This document shows, one piece after another, positions 10,365 to 19,324 of a DNA stretch of 64,000 nt. The notes beneath the pieces are model-generated. The model had not been told where the DNA came from. It did no database searches and saw nothing but the letters and a program-made list of their open reading frames with translations. This stretch comes from Aestuariibaculum marinum (GTDB lineage Bacteria; Bacteroidota; Bacteroidia; Flavobacteriales; Flavobacteriaceae). The position numbers were made by a program, and so were the translations under genes. The stretch's first letter is position 1. Each line of letters opens with the position of its first letter. The DNA is taken from the NCBI RefSeq assembly GCF_014596975.1, contig NZ_JACVXD010000001.1:554928-618927 (forward strand), given 5' to 3'.

Positions 10365-10916
10365 ATGGAAAGTTATTTAAGCAGTATCATCAAACAGTTT
10401 GAATACTATAAAAGTTTGGGCGACAAAACCTTTAATCAACTAACGTTTGATGCAATCTCCTGGCAAAGTAGCGAGGATGCCAATAGTATATCCATAATTG
10501 CAAAACATATGGTTGGTAATATGCTAAGCCGATGGACGAACTTTTTAACTGAAGACGGCGAGAAATCGTGGCGGAATCGAGATGATGAATTTATTGCCTC
10601 TTACACCTCAAAAGAAGACCTAATTGCATCCTGGGAAAGTGGCTGGCATTGTTTATTTAAAGCGATTAAACCGCTAACCTCTGCCGATTTAGAAAGTATA
10701 ATTTATATTAGAAATGAAGGACATACCATTTTAGAAGCTATCAATCGCCAATTGGCTCATTATTCGTATCACATTGGGCAAATTGTATTTTTAGGAAAAT
10801 TACTAAAAGGAAATGAATGGCAATCATTGTCCATTCCCAAAGGAAAATCTACAACATACAACGCTAATAAATTCAGTCAGGAAAAATCTAGAAAACATTT
10901 TACTGATGATGTATAA
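10365..10916 (+). CDS. DinB-like protein, DUF1572 type
   Basis: A 183 aa cytosolic protein of the DinB/YfiT four-helix fold. Possible metal-binding histidines are in AKHMVGNM (near residue 47) and near the C-terminus in LAHYSYHIGQIVFLG, the pattern of DUF1572. Some members of the fold are thiol-dependent S-transferases using bacillithiol, but the function here is unknown. It lies 18 bp behind msrB and ends at a terminator, suggesting a two-gene operon. Confidence 0.8.
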   Translation: MESYLSSIIKQFEYYKSLGDKTFNQLTFDAISWQSSEDANSISIIAKHMVGNMLSRWTNFLTEDGEKSWRNRDDEFIASYTSKEDLIASWESGWHCLFKAIKPLTSADLESIIYIRNEGHTILEAINRQLAHYSYHIGQIVFLGKLLKGNEWQSLSIPKGKSTTYNANKFSQEKSRKHFTDDV

Positions 10917-10918
10917 AA

Positions 10919-10957
10919 TAAAAGCCTTTAATAGAAATTAAAGGCTTTATATCTTTT
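10919..10957. terminator. Terminator after the DUF1572 gene
   Basis: The stem AAAGCCTTTAAT / ATTAAAGGCTTT at 10921-10947 encloses a short loop and is followed by TATATCTTTTT. It can work in both directions between convergent genes. Confidence 0.75.
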
Positions 10958-10968
10958 TAAAAATTAGG

Positions 10969-11895
10969 TTATTCCATTAAAGCACTTAAACTATAGTATC
11001 CTCTTTCTCGAGTAATCATACCTTCATCATTAAAATCGTGAGTCAGCATCATTGGGATAACAAATTTCTTGTCATCCTTTTTACGAGTCATTCTCACTTT
11101 CCACCATGACTGCACCACTTTTGCTGCTCCTAATTCATATTCTAAATAATCAGGGTAACCAACTACTTCTATAGCATCTATAGTCCAGTCGTCTAACATT
11201 TTGGTGAAGCCTTCTTTTTCTTCTGCTAAACTATGTGTTTCTCCCCATGGCATATCTAAGTTTGAAAATTCCGCATCTTCAGTAAAATAACTAAATCCTT
11301 TGTCTGCATCTGCATTTTCAAGCGCACTCATCATTCGACGTACTTTATTAATGTTTTCATGCTGATTATAAATAGTCCCATTTGTTCTGGGCTGAAATCC
11401 TTGTCGCAATTCCTGAAAAACTGTACCATCATCATAGGTGATCATCATTTTAATTTTGTTATCGTCATCAATAACAAACAACCTGTGAAGCTGCATATTT
11501 AATCGTACACCCGTTTTATCATGTACGCCTTTTAAAAAGTCCCAGGTCTGCACCCACAAACCAGATTCTTTATATTCAAGCGCATCTGGATAAGCTCCTG
11601 GAGCACGTTCAATACTTAAATAAGAAGTGTTATTGTGCCAAAAAGCCACTTGTCTTAAATATCGGCTTTTATCTACACCTTCATTGTCCGGGTCTGTATT
11701 CATACCATTGTAAGCTTTAAAATCGTCTGCTAAATAACTGGCGACTTTAACAGTATCTCCTTCTACAAAGGCTTTTGTCATATCTTCTACAACTTTAATT
11801 GCAGGATGTTCAACGTAAATAGTTCCATTTTTTTTTGTCTGAGAGAACATGATGATTGAGGACATCATCATGCCGATAATAGCGAGTTTTTTCAT
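10969..11895 (-). CDS. Secreted protein with two NTF2/SnoaL-like domains
   Basis: A 308 aa protein with a signal peptide (MKKLAIIGMMMSSIIMFSQ). The mature part appears to hold two tandem NTF2-like (SnoaL-type) folds, roughly residues 30-165 and 175-305. Both start with a helix that pairs with an aspartate-rich strand (VVEDMTKAFVEGDT; VRRMMSALENADAD) and end with strands rich in aromatic residues. NTF2-like proteins bind small hydrophobic ligands or act as isomerases. Nothing indicates a specific substrate. No operon partner is evident. Confidence 0.7.
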   Translation of the reverse strand: MKKLAIIGMMMSSIIMFSQTKKNGTIYVEHPAIKVVEDMTKAFVEGDTVKVASYLADDFKAYNGMNTDPDNEGVDKSRYLRQVAFWHNNTSYLSIERAPGAYPDALEYKESGLWVQTWDFLKGVHDKTGVRLNMQLHRLFVIDDDNKIKMMITYDDGTVFQELRQGFQPRTNGTIYNQHENINKVRRMMSALENADADKGFSYFTEDAEFSNLDMPWGETHSLAEEKEGFTKMLDDWTIDAIEVVGYPDYLEYELGAAKVVQSWWKVRMTRKKDDKKFVIPMMLTHDFNDEGMITRERGYYSLSALME

Positions 11896-12380
11896 TTTGA
11901 ATAAATTTTTGGTTAATTAATCTCTTTTAAATTTAGTCAAAATAACTGATAATAAACAGATTACATTGTTTTTATTTTATTTCCTACCTGTAAAATAAGA
12001 AAAGCTTTAACTTATTAATCCTTTTAATCCTTATCAATGCTTTTTCGAGGTCTGTAATTCATCTTCTATCTTATCAAAATCACTTGTAATTGTAAAACGT
12101 GTTTTTAAGACAATTAAAATGCCTATTAACAAGACTCTTATGTAATACATCCGTATATACTTTACCTAAACAGAATCTTGAAATCATTTTATACCCTAAA
12201 GAAAAACTACTAAACGTCTCTTTAATTTCTCTTAAAGAAAAAACTTATTTAGAAGATGATATTAAAGTAAATCTTACTAATTAAGGCAATAAAAGATACA
12301 AATTTATAGGGTTCTAAATTCTTTATATGGATAAGGTTTCGTAAATTCGTAGCCGGAAAAATAACGATTAAAAAAATCTC
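11896..12380. other. 485 bp gap upstream of lpdA
   Basis: The gap between the NTF2-like gene and lpdA is A+T rich. It contains a possible 38-codon minus-strand gene at 12034-12150. A near-match to the -7 consensus (TAAATTCG at about 12343-12350) precedes lpdA. An open frame of 61 codons on the plus strand at 12099-12284 has no protein-like features. I see no RNA gene or repeat here. Confidence 0.4.
12034..12150 (-). CDS. Possible small single-span membrane protein (38 aa)
   Basis: A short frame opens right after a TAG and starts MYYIRVLLIGILIVLKT, giving a hydrophobic helix of about 15 residues followed by a basic stretch and a charged tail (DFDKIEDELQTSKKH). That is a plausible architecture for a small inner-membrane protein with a cytosolic tail. 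No ribosome-binding site is obvious and I recognise no family. It is kept because the tail looks protein-like and the gap is otherwise empty. It could equally be chance. Confidence 0.25.
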   Translation of the reverse strand: MYYIRVLLIGILIVLKTRFTITSDFDKIEDELQTSKKH

Positions 12381-13757
12381 ATGAGTAAATACGATATTAT
12401 TGTTCTTGGAAGTGGTCCTGGTGGTTATGTAACGGCTATTAGAGCATCGCAGTTAGGTTTTAAAACTGCCATTGTTGAAAAAGAAAACCTTGGTGGTGTA
12501 TGTTTAAATTGGGGATGTATTCCAACCAAAGCGTTACTAAAATCTGCCCAAGTATTTGAGTATCTTAAGCATGCTGAAGATTACGGACTAAAAGTTAAGG
12601 AAGCAGAACACGATTTTGATGCTGTTGTAAAACGTAGCCGTGGTGTTGCGGAAGGCATGAGCAAAGGTGTTCAGTTCTTAATGAAAAAGAATAAAATTGA
12701 TGTGATTAACGGTTACGGAAAAGTTAAACCTGGTAAAAAGGTGGACGTTGACGGAACTGAATATAGCGCAGACCATATTATTATTGCTACTGGAGCACGC
12801 TCTCGCGAATTACCAAGCTTACCACAAGATGGTAAAAAAGTAATTGGTTACAGAGAAGCAATGACTTTACCAGAGCAGCCAAAGAAAATGATTGTTGTTG
12901 GTTCTGGAGCTATTGGAGTAGAGTTTGCTTATTTCTACAACTCTATGGGAACCGAAGTAACTATTGTTGAGTACTTACCAAACATTGTTCCTGTTGAAGA
13001 CGAAGATGTATCTAAACAATTAGAGCGTTCGTTTAAGAAAAACGGTATTAACATCATGACTTCTGCTGAAGTAACTAAAGTTGATACTTCTGGAGACGGT
13101 GTTAAAGCAACTGTAAAAACAGCTAAAGGCGAAGAAGTTTTAGAGGCTGATATCATTTTAAGTGCTGTTGGTATTAAAACAAACATCGAAAACATCGGAT
13201 TAGAAGATGTAGGTATTGTTGTAGACCGTGATAAAATATTAGTAAATAACTTCTACCAAACTAACATACCAGGTTACTATGCTATTGGAGATGTTACTCC
13301 TGGCCAGGCTTTAGCTCACGTCGCTTCGGCTGAAGGTATTTTATGTGTTGAAAGAATTGCAGGACAACACGTTGAAGCTTTAGATTACGGAAATATTCCT
13401 GGATGTACCTACGCTACTCCTGAAATTGCCAGTGTTGGTTTAACTGAAAAACAAGCTAAAGAAAAAGGATACGACCTTAAAATTGGTAAGTTCCCATTCT
13501 CGGCTTCAGGTAAAGCAAGTGCTGGTGGAAACAAAGACGGATTTGTAAAAGTAATTTTTGATGCAAAATACGGTGAGTGGTTAGGTTGCCATATGATTGG
13601 TGCCGGTGTTACCGATATGATTGCTGAAGCTGTTGTAGCCAGAAAATTAGAAACTACAGGTCATGAAGTATTAAAAGCAGTTCACCCACACCCAACCATG
13701 AGTGAAGCGGTTATGGAAGCTGTTGCTGCTGCTTACGACGAAGTAATTCATATCTAA
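12381..13757 (+). CDS. lpdA: Dihydrolipoyl dehydrogenase (E3)
   Basis: The FAD-dependent E3 component (458 aa) shared by pyruvate, 2-oxoglutarate and branched-chain dehydrogenase complexes reoxidises the lipoyl arm using NAD. The N-terminal dinucleotide fold reads DIIVLGSGPGGYV, the redox disulfide is C41/C46 (CLNWGC), the NAD fold follows near IVVGSGAIGVEFA, and the active-site base is H437 paired with E442 in HPHPTMSE. Full length. It is monocistronic with a strong terminator and is not next to E1/E2 genes. Confidence 0.95.
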   Translation: MSKYDIIVLGSGPGGYVTAIRASQLGFKTAIVEKENLGGVCLNWGCIPTKALLKSAQVFEYLKHAEDYGLKVKEAEHDFDAVVKRSRGVAEGMSKGVQFLMKKNKIDVINGYGKVKPGKKVDVDGTEYSADHIIIATGARSRELPSLPQDGKKVIGYREAMTLPEQPKKMIVVGSGAIGVEFAYFYNSMGTEVTIVEYLPNIVPVEDEDVSKQLERSFKKNGINIMTSAEVTKVDTSGDGVKATVKTAKGEEVLEADIILSAVGIKTNIENIGLEDVGIVVDRDKILVNNFYQTNIPGYYAIGDVTPGQALAHVASAEGILCVERIAGQHVEALDYGNIPGCTYATPEIASVGLTEKQAKEKGYDLKIGKFPFSASGKASAGGNKDGFVKVIFDAKYGEWLGCHMIGAGVTDMIAEAVVARKLETTGHEVLKAVHPHPTMSEAVMEAVAAAYDEVIHI

Positions 13758-13800
13758 TACAGACTTTTTAGATAAGTTAAAAATTAGACCATTTATATAT

Positions 13801-13834
13801 AAAAAAGGTTTCAGCAATTACTGAAACCTTTTTT
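13801..13834. terminator. Terminator after lpdA
   Basis: An 11 bp stem AAAGGTTTCAG / CTGAAACCTTT with a six-base loop and T-run; the A-run on the left makes it bidirectional for the convergent outer-membrane protein gene. Confidence 0.85.
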
Positions 13835-13840
13835 ATTTCT

Positions 13841-14308
13841 TTAAAATTTTAATTTAGACCCAACGGTGAATGATTCCCTTGAACCAGAAGTGAAATCTGT
13901 TTTTATGAGATTATCATTTGAAAGTCTATAATTAAATTGAGCATTTAATATCAAATTATTTGTAGGCTCATATTCAATACCAAAGTTTGCATTTAATGAA
14001 GGGGAATCAATACCTGTCATTCCGTCCTTAAACAACATTAAATTCGCACCACTAAACAACTTCCACTTTTCGCTTAATTTTACCCTTAACAAAACCGGTA
14101 ATTCAAATTTTGAATAGATTCCAAAATCAAATGTTTGTGCCCTCTGAAGAACATTTAAATTACTGTTAATTCTAAAAATATTAAAGTCATTGGTTACTTC
14201 AAATTTAGAACTACTATCCTGAATCGAGATTTTACTTTGTAAATTCTGCGCATTTAATTGGAAAACTCCAATAAAAGCCAATAAATGAAGTGTTAGTTTT
14301 TTACTCAT
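13841..14308 (-). CDS. Small outer-membrane protein, second of a pair
   Basis: A 155 aa protein with a signal peptide (MSKKLTLHLLAFIGVFQLNAQ). The rest alternates polar and hydrophobic residues in short strands and ends in an aromatic/basic strand (FTVGSKLKF), as an outer-membrane beta-barrel does. It overlaps the gene before it by 4 bp (ATGA), so the two are translationally coupled. No specific family is recognised. It might form or accompany a small 8-strand barrel. Confidence 0.7.
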   Translation of the reverse strand: MSKKLTLHLLAFIGVFQLNAQNLQSKISIQDSSSKFEVTNDFNIFRINSNLNVLQRAQTFDFGIYSKFELPVLLRVKLSEKWKLFSGANLMLFKDGMTGIDSPSLNANFGIEYEPTNNLILNAQFNYRLSNDNLIKTDFTSGSRESFTVGSKLKF

Positions 14309-14808
14309 AACTTAAATTCAACACCTAAAGACACCATATCAATATTAGGCCCGACATCAACTGAAGAATCCATATTAAACAGCCTATAGCCCAAAACTAT
14401 GTCAGTTGATTTAAACAGTTCATATTGAACTTTAGGAGCAAAATAAAAACCACTAGAATAAGGATGAGAATCCATTGCTAATGCATACCCAAAATCTAAA
14501 CCCAAGGTTAACTTTTCAGTAAAATTAAACCGGCTGGTTAACGCTATTGGGACCATTTTAATATCACCCCTACCGGAAACTTTTAAACCGGATAGATCAT
14601 ATTCGTCACTTTTAACCCAATACGATAGCCCGGTTGTAAAACCAAGATCTAAATTCTTGTTTATATTCACTAAATAAGTTGCATCAAGAGCGAGAGCAAA
14701 ATTATTTACTCCACCATTCGACCCTACACTTGTAGTGATTTTTAATTCTTGTGCTTGCAATTTAATTAATCCTAAAAATAGGAATAATAGCAGTAAGTTT
14801 CTTTTCAT
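14305..14808 (-). CDS. Outer-membrane beta-barrel protein, first of a pair
   Basis: A 167 aa protein with a clear signal peptide (MKRNLLLLFLFLGLIKLQAQ) and about eight amphipathic strands, ending in MVSLGVEFKL, typical of an outer-membrane beta-barrel. It is coupled by a 4 bp overlap to a second small barrel-like gene. The two share general design but little obvious sequence identity by eye. Function is unknown. Confidence 0.75.
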   Translation of the reverse strand: MKRNLLLLFLFLGLIKLQAQELKITTSVGSNGGVNNFALALDATYLVNINKNLDLGFTTGLSYWVKSDEYDLSGLKVSGRGDIKMVPIALTSRFNFTEKLTLGLDFGYALAMDSHPYSSGFYFAPKVQYELFKSTDIVLGYRLFNMDSSVDVGPNIDMVSLGVEFKL

Positions 14809-14835
14809 GATTGATTTGTTTTATAATTAATAACA

Positions 14836-14843
14836 CAAACCTA
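14836..14843 (-). promoter_or_regulatory. -7 box of the barrel-protein pair
   Basis: The minus strand reads TAGGTTTG, matching TAnnTTTG, 28 bp ahead of the first ATG. Confidence 0.5.
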
Positions 14844-14911
14844 AGACTTATTCGTGTTAAAAAACTCACAAAACAATCATAATTAAACTACAATTTAAAG
14901 TTAAAAAAGTA

Positions 14912-15328
14912 CTAAATAAAACTCTGAATAGCTAACTCATAACTCTGCAAACCAAACCCAAGAATAACCCCTTTGGCATTTGGAGAAATATACGATTGAT
15001 GCCTAAACTCTTCTCGACCAAACGTATTTGAAATATGAACTTCTACAACCGGTGTTTCAATACCTTTTATGGCATCACCAATACCTATTGAAGTATGCGT
15101 ATAAGCGCCAGCATTTAAAATTACCCCGTCGTAACTAAAACCAACTTCGTGTAGTTTATTTATAATTTCACCTTCAACATTAGATTGATAATATTCTAAA
15201 GTTATGCCTTCGTATTTCTCTTTAATGGTATCGAAAAACTCTGTAAAGGTTAAACTACCATAAATAGCAGGCTCACGCTTTCCTAATAAATTTAAGTTCG
15301 GGCCGTTAATTATAATTATCTTTTTCAT
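14912..15328 (-). CDS. aroQ: Type II 3-dehydroquinate dehydratase
   Basis: AroQ (138 aa) dehydrates 3-dehydroquinate to 3-dehydroshikimate in the shikimate pathway. The signature starts IIIINGPNLNLLGKREPAIYG with catalytic tyrosine Y23. It continues with LNAGAYTHTS (substrate carboxylate binding), VEVHISN (catalytic histidine) and FRHQSYIS. Length and motifs are normal for the dodecameric type II enzyme. It lies 17 bp downstream of an unknown secreted protein gene on the same strand and is probably co-transcribed with it. Confidence 0.95.
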   Translation of the reverse strand: MKKIIIINGPNLNLLGKREPAIYGSLTFTEFFDTIKEKYEGITLEYYQSNVEGEIINKLHEVGFSYDGVILNAGAYTHTSIGIGDAIKGIETPVVEVHISNTFGREEFRHQSYISPNAKGVILGFGLQSYELAIQSFI

Positions 15329-15345
15329 TTAAATTTATAATAGAC

Positions 15346-16224
15346 TTATTTAGCTTTTAAAAAATCGATTTGTGTCTTTTCTCCTTTTTTGAGGTTAGAC
15401 ATGGCTTTTAAAGTATTATCACCATCTTTTAGTTCTACAATAACCGTATTAGGCGTTATGCTTCCTTCATTATCAGCATGAATTACAATAGAGGTTTTTC
15501 CGCTGGCTAAATCGAGATTAATCAACTTTTGTTTATTGGTCGCTTCAAAATTAGAAAGTAAAGTTTTATTATTTACAGAGATAGTAACTTTATCTCCATC
15601 TTCCTTCCCTCCGTCATAAATAATTAAAGACACATTTTCAGATTTTGAAAACACACTCATCGTTTGATCTTTTCTAAGGATATTCAGATTAAGTGAATCC
15701 ATCATCTTCATGGAGCTTAACTTCTCTTTAATACTATCTGATACACGCTTCGACTTATTAATTTTAGTCATGACCTTATCAAACTTAGCCTCCATTTTCT
15801 CTAACGGACTTAACAATATTTCTCCATTAATGCATTTCGTATTATCAGGAAATAGCCCTATAAAATCCGCTTTTATTTTATTAGATTTTTTAAATGTAAA
15901 ATTGTCTATAGTCGTATTAATAAAACAAAAATCATCCTGCGTTACTGGCGATTTTGTATAAACAATTCCTGTTTCTCTGAAGTTCAATTCCTTTTTGTCT
16001 TCATAATATTCGCCACGAATGGTTGATCGCGTCTCATGCTCCCCTCCCATTCCTGTTAACGAATACCCTTTCACCACACCTGATTGCTCTGTTAAAGCAA
16101 CTTTGTAAGATATGTTAACCGTATCGTTAACCCTTATAAAACCTATATATTCATAATTTTCTTGAGCACGTAAGAATAACGGAAAAACCAATGACAGAAA
16201 AATAACTAAGTGTTTATTAGACAT
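15346..16224 (-). CDS. Secreted protein of unknown function
   Basis: A 292 aa protein beginning MSNKHLVIFLSLVFPLFLRAQ, a signal peptide. The mature part starts with a strand-rich segment (YEYIGFIRVNDTVNISYKV), has a charged helical middle (about 150-195, MEAKFDKVMTKINKSKRV), and ends in a beta-sandwich-like region with repeated DGGKEDGDKVTISVN and TVIVELKDGDN motifs. I do not recognise a family. The start is set 12 codons inside the longest frame because a minus-strand -7 box at 16254-16261 overlaps the longer start. aroQ follows after 17 bp. Confidence 0.65.
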   Translation of the reverse strand: MSNKHLVIFLSLVFPLFLRAQENYEYIGFIRVNDTVNISYKVALTEQSGVVKGYSLTGMGGEHETRSTIRGEYYEDKKELNFRETGIVYTKSPVTQDDFCFINTTIDNFTFKKSNKIKADFIGLFPDNTKCINGEILLSPLEKMEAKFDKVMTKINKSKRVSDSIKEKLSSMKMMDSLNLNILRKDQTMSVFSKSENVSLIIYDGGKEDGDKVTISVNNKTLLSNFEATNKQKLINLDLASGKTSIVIHADNEGSITPNTVIVELKDGDNTLKAMSNLKKGEKTQIDFLKAK

Positions 16225-16253
16225 ATACAGGATTTTTTTATAAATTGTATCAA

Positions 16254-16261
16254 CAAACATA
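16254..16261 (-). promoter_or_regulatory. -7 box of the unknown secreted protein gene
   Basis: The minus strand reads TATGTTTG, a TAnnTTTG match. Transcription from it would begin near 16247, which excludes the upstream ATG at 16260 and supports the start at 16224. Confidence 0.5.
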
Positions 16262-16273
16262 AAATAATTAATT

Positions 16274-16594
16274 ATGAAAATTAAATTTTTACTTACATTA
16301 TTAGTGACTTTAGTTTCGTACGCTACTAGTTACGCATCTTTCCCTGTAAAAAGAACAGTTACAGAGCTTGCTGGCAATTCAACTACCACTGAAGTATTAA
16401 CACCAATAGCCTCTGCTGTAGGTGATAATTTAGTCATTGGTATTTTACTTTGGTTCTTCTTAGGATGGGCCGCAGGACACAGATGGTACTACGGAAAACC
16501 AATCCTTTGGAACATCGTATTCATTGTTACAGCTATGGGATTAGGTGTTTGGTGGATTATCGATTTAATTAATATGATTACTGGTAGATTCTAA
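16274..16594 (+). CDS. TM2-domain-like membrane protein
   Basis: A 106 aa protein with an N-terminal signal-like helix (MKIKFLLTLLVTLVSYATSYA) and two further membrane helices around residues 53-72 and 78-100. The segment FFLGWAAGHRWYYGK followed by GLGVWWIIDLINM is the TM2 pattern: helix, short turn with G-x-HRWY, helix ending in WWxxD. TM2 proteins are widespread and mostly uncharacterised. It is divergent from the unknown secreted protein and has its own terminator. Confidence 0.75.
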   Translation: MKIKFLLTLLVTLVSYATSYASFPVKRTVTELAGNSTTTEVLTPIASAVGDNLVIGILLWFFLGWAAGHRWYYGKPILWNIVFIVTAMGLGVWWIIDLINMITGRF

Positions 16595-16683
16595 AATTAA
16601 TTTCATAATTATTTTACCTGCAATCAACCGAAGTTAAATTAATAACCATTAAGTAAATAAATGCTAATTTTACTTTACTAAAT

Positions 16684-16717
16684 AAAAAAGTCGAAAGATA
16701 TCTTTCGGCTTTTTTAT
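16684..16717. terminator. Terminator after the TM2 gene
   Basis: The stem AAGTCGAAAGA / TTTCGGCTT (with one G-U) closes over TATC and leads into a run of seven T residues. Confidence 0.8.
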
Positions 16718-16781
16718 TTCAATCAACAATTAGTTCCTTTGTATAAATTATTAAAACTCTAACAATTTCAGTTTTACTTGT

Positions 16782-17678
16782 ATGAAATGGGAAAATGCCT
16801 TAAAAGATTATCAGATGTATTTAAAGATAGAGCGTGGCCTATCTCAAAACTCTATCGATAATTATTCTTTAGACATTAGAAAACTTATAAAGTATTTAGA
16901 AGCTCATAATGATGCCATTTCTCCCACTGACATAAAAACCGAAAGCATTCAGCAGTTTGTTTATGAAACCGCTAAAAATGTAAATGCCCGATCACAATCC
17001 AGAATCATATCTGGTTTACGTAGCTTCTTTAATTATCTGGTTTTCGAAGATTATAGAGAAACCAATCCTTTAGATCTTATTGAATCACCTAAAATAGGTC
17101 GTAAGCTCCCGGACACACTATCCGAAGAAGAAATCGACAAACTTATTGATGCTATAGATTTAAGCAAACCTGAAGGCGAGCGCAATCGTGCTATTTTGGA
17201 AACGCTTTATGGCTGCGGGCTTCGAGTAAGTGAACTCATTAATTTAAAACTTTCAGATTTATTCTTTGATGAAGGCTTTATTAAAGTCACAGGAAAAGGA
17301 GATAAACAACGTTTTGTACCTATTGTAGAAGTCACACAGAAATTCATTAATATTTACCGTAGCGAAATTAGAAATCATCTTCCTATTCAATCCGGACATG
17401 AAGACACCTTGTTTTTAAACAGACGAGGGAAACAGTTAACACGTGCCATGATTTTTACCATCATCAAACAGTTAGCTGAAAAAACAGGCCTTAAAAAAAG
17501 TATTTCGCCACATACATTCAGACATTCGTTTGCCACACACCTTTTACAAAACAATGCCGATTTACGTTCCATTCAATTGATGCTCGGTCATGAAAGCATT
17601 ACCACCACCGAAATTTATGTTCACTTAGATAAAAGTCATTTAACTAAAGTAATTGAACAATATCATCCCAGAAAATAA
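16782..17678 (+). CDS. xerD: Tyrosine recombinase XerD
   Basis: A 298 aa site-specific recombinase that resolves chromosome dimers at dif together with XerC. The N-terminal SAM-like DNA-binding domain (about 1-90) is followed by the catalytic domain with R148 (CGLRVSEL), H244 and R247 (HTFRHSF), H270 (LGHESITTT) and nucleophile Y279 (EIYVH). The context is a lone housekeeping gene flanked by terminators with no integrase cargo, so it is the chromosomal Xer enzyme rather than a phage integrase. Confidence 0.93.
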   Translation: MKWENALKDYQMYLKIERGLSQNSIDNYSLDIRKLIKYLEAHNDAISPTDIKTESIQQFVYETAKNVNARSQSRIISGLRSFFNYLVFEDYRETNPLDLIESPKIGRKLPDTLSEEEIDKLIDAIDLSKPEGERNRAILETLYGCGLRVSELINLKLSDLFFDEGFIKVTGKGDKQRFVPIVEVTQKFINIYRSEIRNHLPIQSGHEDTLFLNRRGKQLTRAMIFTIIKQLAEKTGLKKSISPHTFRHSFATHLLQNNADLRSIQLMLGHESITTTEIYVHLDKSHLTKVIEQYHPRK

Positions 17679-17710
17679 AAAAGCCTCAACATATGTTGAG
17701 GCTTTTTTAT
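17676..17710. terminator. Bidirectional terminator xerD / rny
   Basis: The stem AAGCCTCAAC / GTTGAGGCTT closes over ATAT, with an A-run before and a T-run after it. Confidence 0.85.
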
Positions 17711-17721
17711 TTAAACGATAC

Positions 17722-19296
17722 TTACTTCGCAATATTTACCGCTCTGGTTTCTCTAATAACCGTTACTTTAACTTGTCCCGGATACGTCATATCGGTTTGA
17801 ACTTTTTGAGATATATTGAATGATAAATCCGCAGCTTTTTGATCATCTACTTTTTCACTTTCAACAATAACACGTAATTCTCTACCGGCCTGAATCGCGT
17901 AAGCTTTTTTAACACCGTTAAATCCGAAAGCGATATCTTCAAGGTCTTTTAAACGTTGAATATAACTATCTAACACCTGACGTCTTGCTCCTGGTCTTGC
18001 TCCTGAAATAGCATCACAAACCTGAATGATTGGCGCTAATAAAGACTTCATTTCTATCTCGTCGTGGTGTGCTCCAATAGCATTGCATACATCTTCTTTC
18101 TCTCCAAATTTCTCAGCCCACTGCATACCTAAAATAGCGTGAGGTGTTTCCATATCTGCTTCTGCATCTGGCACCTTACCTATATCGTGTAAAAGTCCGG
18201 CACGCTTCGCTAATTTAGGGTTCAAACCTAATTCCGCTGCCATTACACCACAAAGCTTAGCTACTTCACGTGAGTGTTGTAATAAGTTCTGACCATAAGA
18301 CGAACGGTATTTCATTCTACCCACCATCTTAATTAATTCTGGGTGTAAGTTGTGAATTCCTAAGTCGATAACAGTACGTTTACCAACTTCAATGATTTCC
18401 TGCTCGATTTGCTTTTGTGTTTTTTGAACCACCTCTTCAATACGAGCCGGGTGAATACGTCCATCGGTTACCAACTTGTGTAACGACAAACGTGCTACCT
18501 CACGACGCACAGAATCAAAACAAGACAAAATGATAGCCTCAGGTGTGTCATCTACAATAATTTCAACACCAGTAGCCGCTTCAATAGCTCTAATGTTACG
18601 TCCTTCACGGCCAATAATTCGTCCTTTAACATCGTCTGATTCGATATTGAATACAGACACACAGTTATCTACAGCTTCTTCTGTTCCGATACGCTGGATG
18701 GTGTTTATAATAACTTTCTTAGCTTCCTGTTCAGCTGTTAATTTAGCCTCTTCAAGAGAGCTTTGAATATAAGCCATCGCGTCGTTTCTAGCTTCACCTT
18801 TTAAAGATTCTACTAACTGTGCTTTTGCCTCTTCCGCAGATAAACTAGAAATAACTTCAAGTTGTTCTACCTGGCTTTTATGTAAACGATCTATTTCCTC
18901 TTGCTTCTTATCTAAAACATCTAGCCTGTGATTGTAATCTTTTAATTTACTTTCAAAGCTATCGTTTAACTTTTTGTTTTTAGCTAATTCACTAGACACC
19001 TGAGATTCTTTATCACGTGTACGTTTTTCGGCTTCTGCCATTTTTTTGTCACGTGCTAAAATAACCTTTTCGTGTTCCGATTTAAGTTCTATGAATTTTT
19101 CTTTAGCCTGAAGTATTTTATCCTTTTTAATCGATTCGCCTTCACTTTTGGCTTCTTTGATTATTAAACTAGCACTTTTCTTAGCTTCCTTAACCAGTTT
19201 AGATGCATTATTTTTTTCTAATACCTTAGCAATAACAAAACCTATTGCTATCCCTAATACTCCCCCTCCTGCAATTAATATAATTGAGTTATCCAT
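17722..19296 (-). CDS. rny: Ribonuclease Y
   Basis: RNase Y (524 aa) is a membrane-anchored endoribonuclease that starts mRNA decay. It has an N-terminal membrane helix ([20 protein letters not shown]), a long coiled coil (about 30-200), a KH RNA-binding domain with [15 protein letters not shown], and an HD domain with catalytic H370-D371 (LLHDIGKV). The start [10 protein letters not shown] is chosen over an upstream in-frame ATG 13 codons away because it gives the normal N-terminus and because the longer version runs into the terminator of the structured RNA upstream. Confidence 0.95.
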   Translation of the reverse strand: MDNSIILIAGGGVLGIAIGFVIAKVLEKNNASKLVKEAKKSASLIIKEAKSEGESIKKDKILQAKEKFIELKSEHEKVILARDKKMAEAEKRTRDKESQVSSELAKNKKLNDSFESKLKDYNHRLDVLDKKQEEIDRLHKSQVEQLEVISSLSAEEAKAQLVESLKGEARNDAMAYIQSSLEEAKLTAEQEAKKVIINTIQRIGTEEAVDNCVSVFNIESDDVKGRIIGREGRNIRAIEAATGVEIIVDDTPEAIILSCFDSVRREVARLSLHKLVTDGRIHPARIEEVVQKTQKQIEQEIIEVGKRTVIDLGIHNLHPELIKMVGRMKYRSSYGQNLLQHSREVAKLCGVMAAELGLNPKLAKRAGLLHDIGKVPDAEADMETPHAILGMQWAEKFGEKEDVCNAIGAHHDEIEMKSLLAPIIQVCDAISGARPGARRQVLDSYIQRLKDLEDIAFGFNGVKKAYAIQAGRELRVIVESEKVDDQKAADLSFNISQKVQTDMTYPGQVKVTVIRETRAVNIAK

Positions 19297-19324
19297 TATT
19301 GATTTTAGTTGATTTAAACATATA

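Noticed and set aside
12099..12284. 61-codon open frame on the plus strand before lpdA
   Set aside because: No promoter or ribosome site, no recognisable domain, and amino-acid composition follows the A+T bias; the minus-strand 38-codon frame overlaps it and looks more protein-like.
16782..17678. Tyrosine recombinase as a sign of an integrated element
   Set aside because: It matches chromosomal XerD and is surrounded by core genes with no cargo or attachment repeats.
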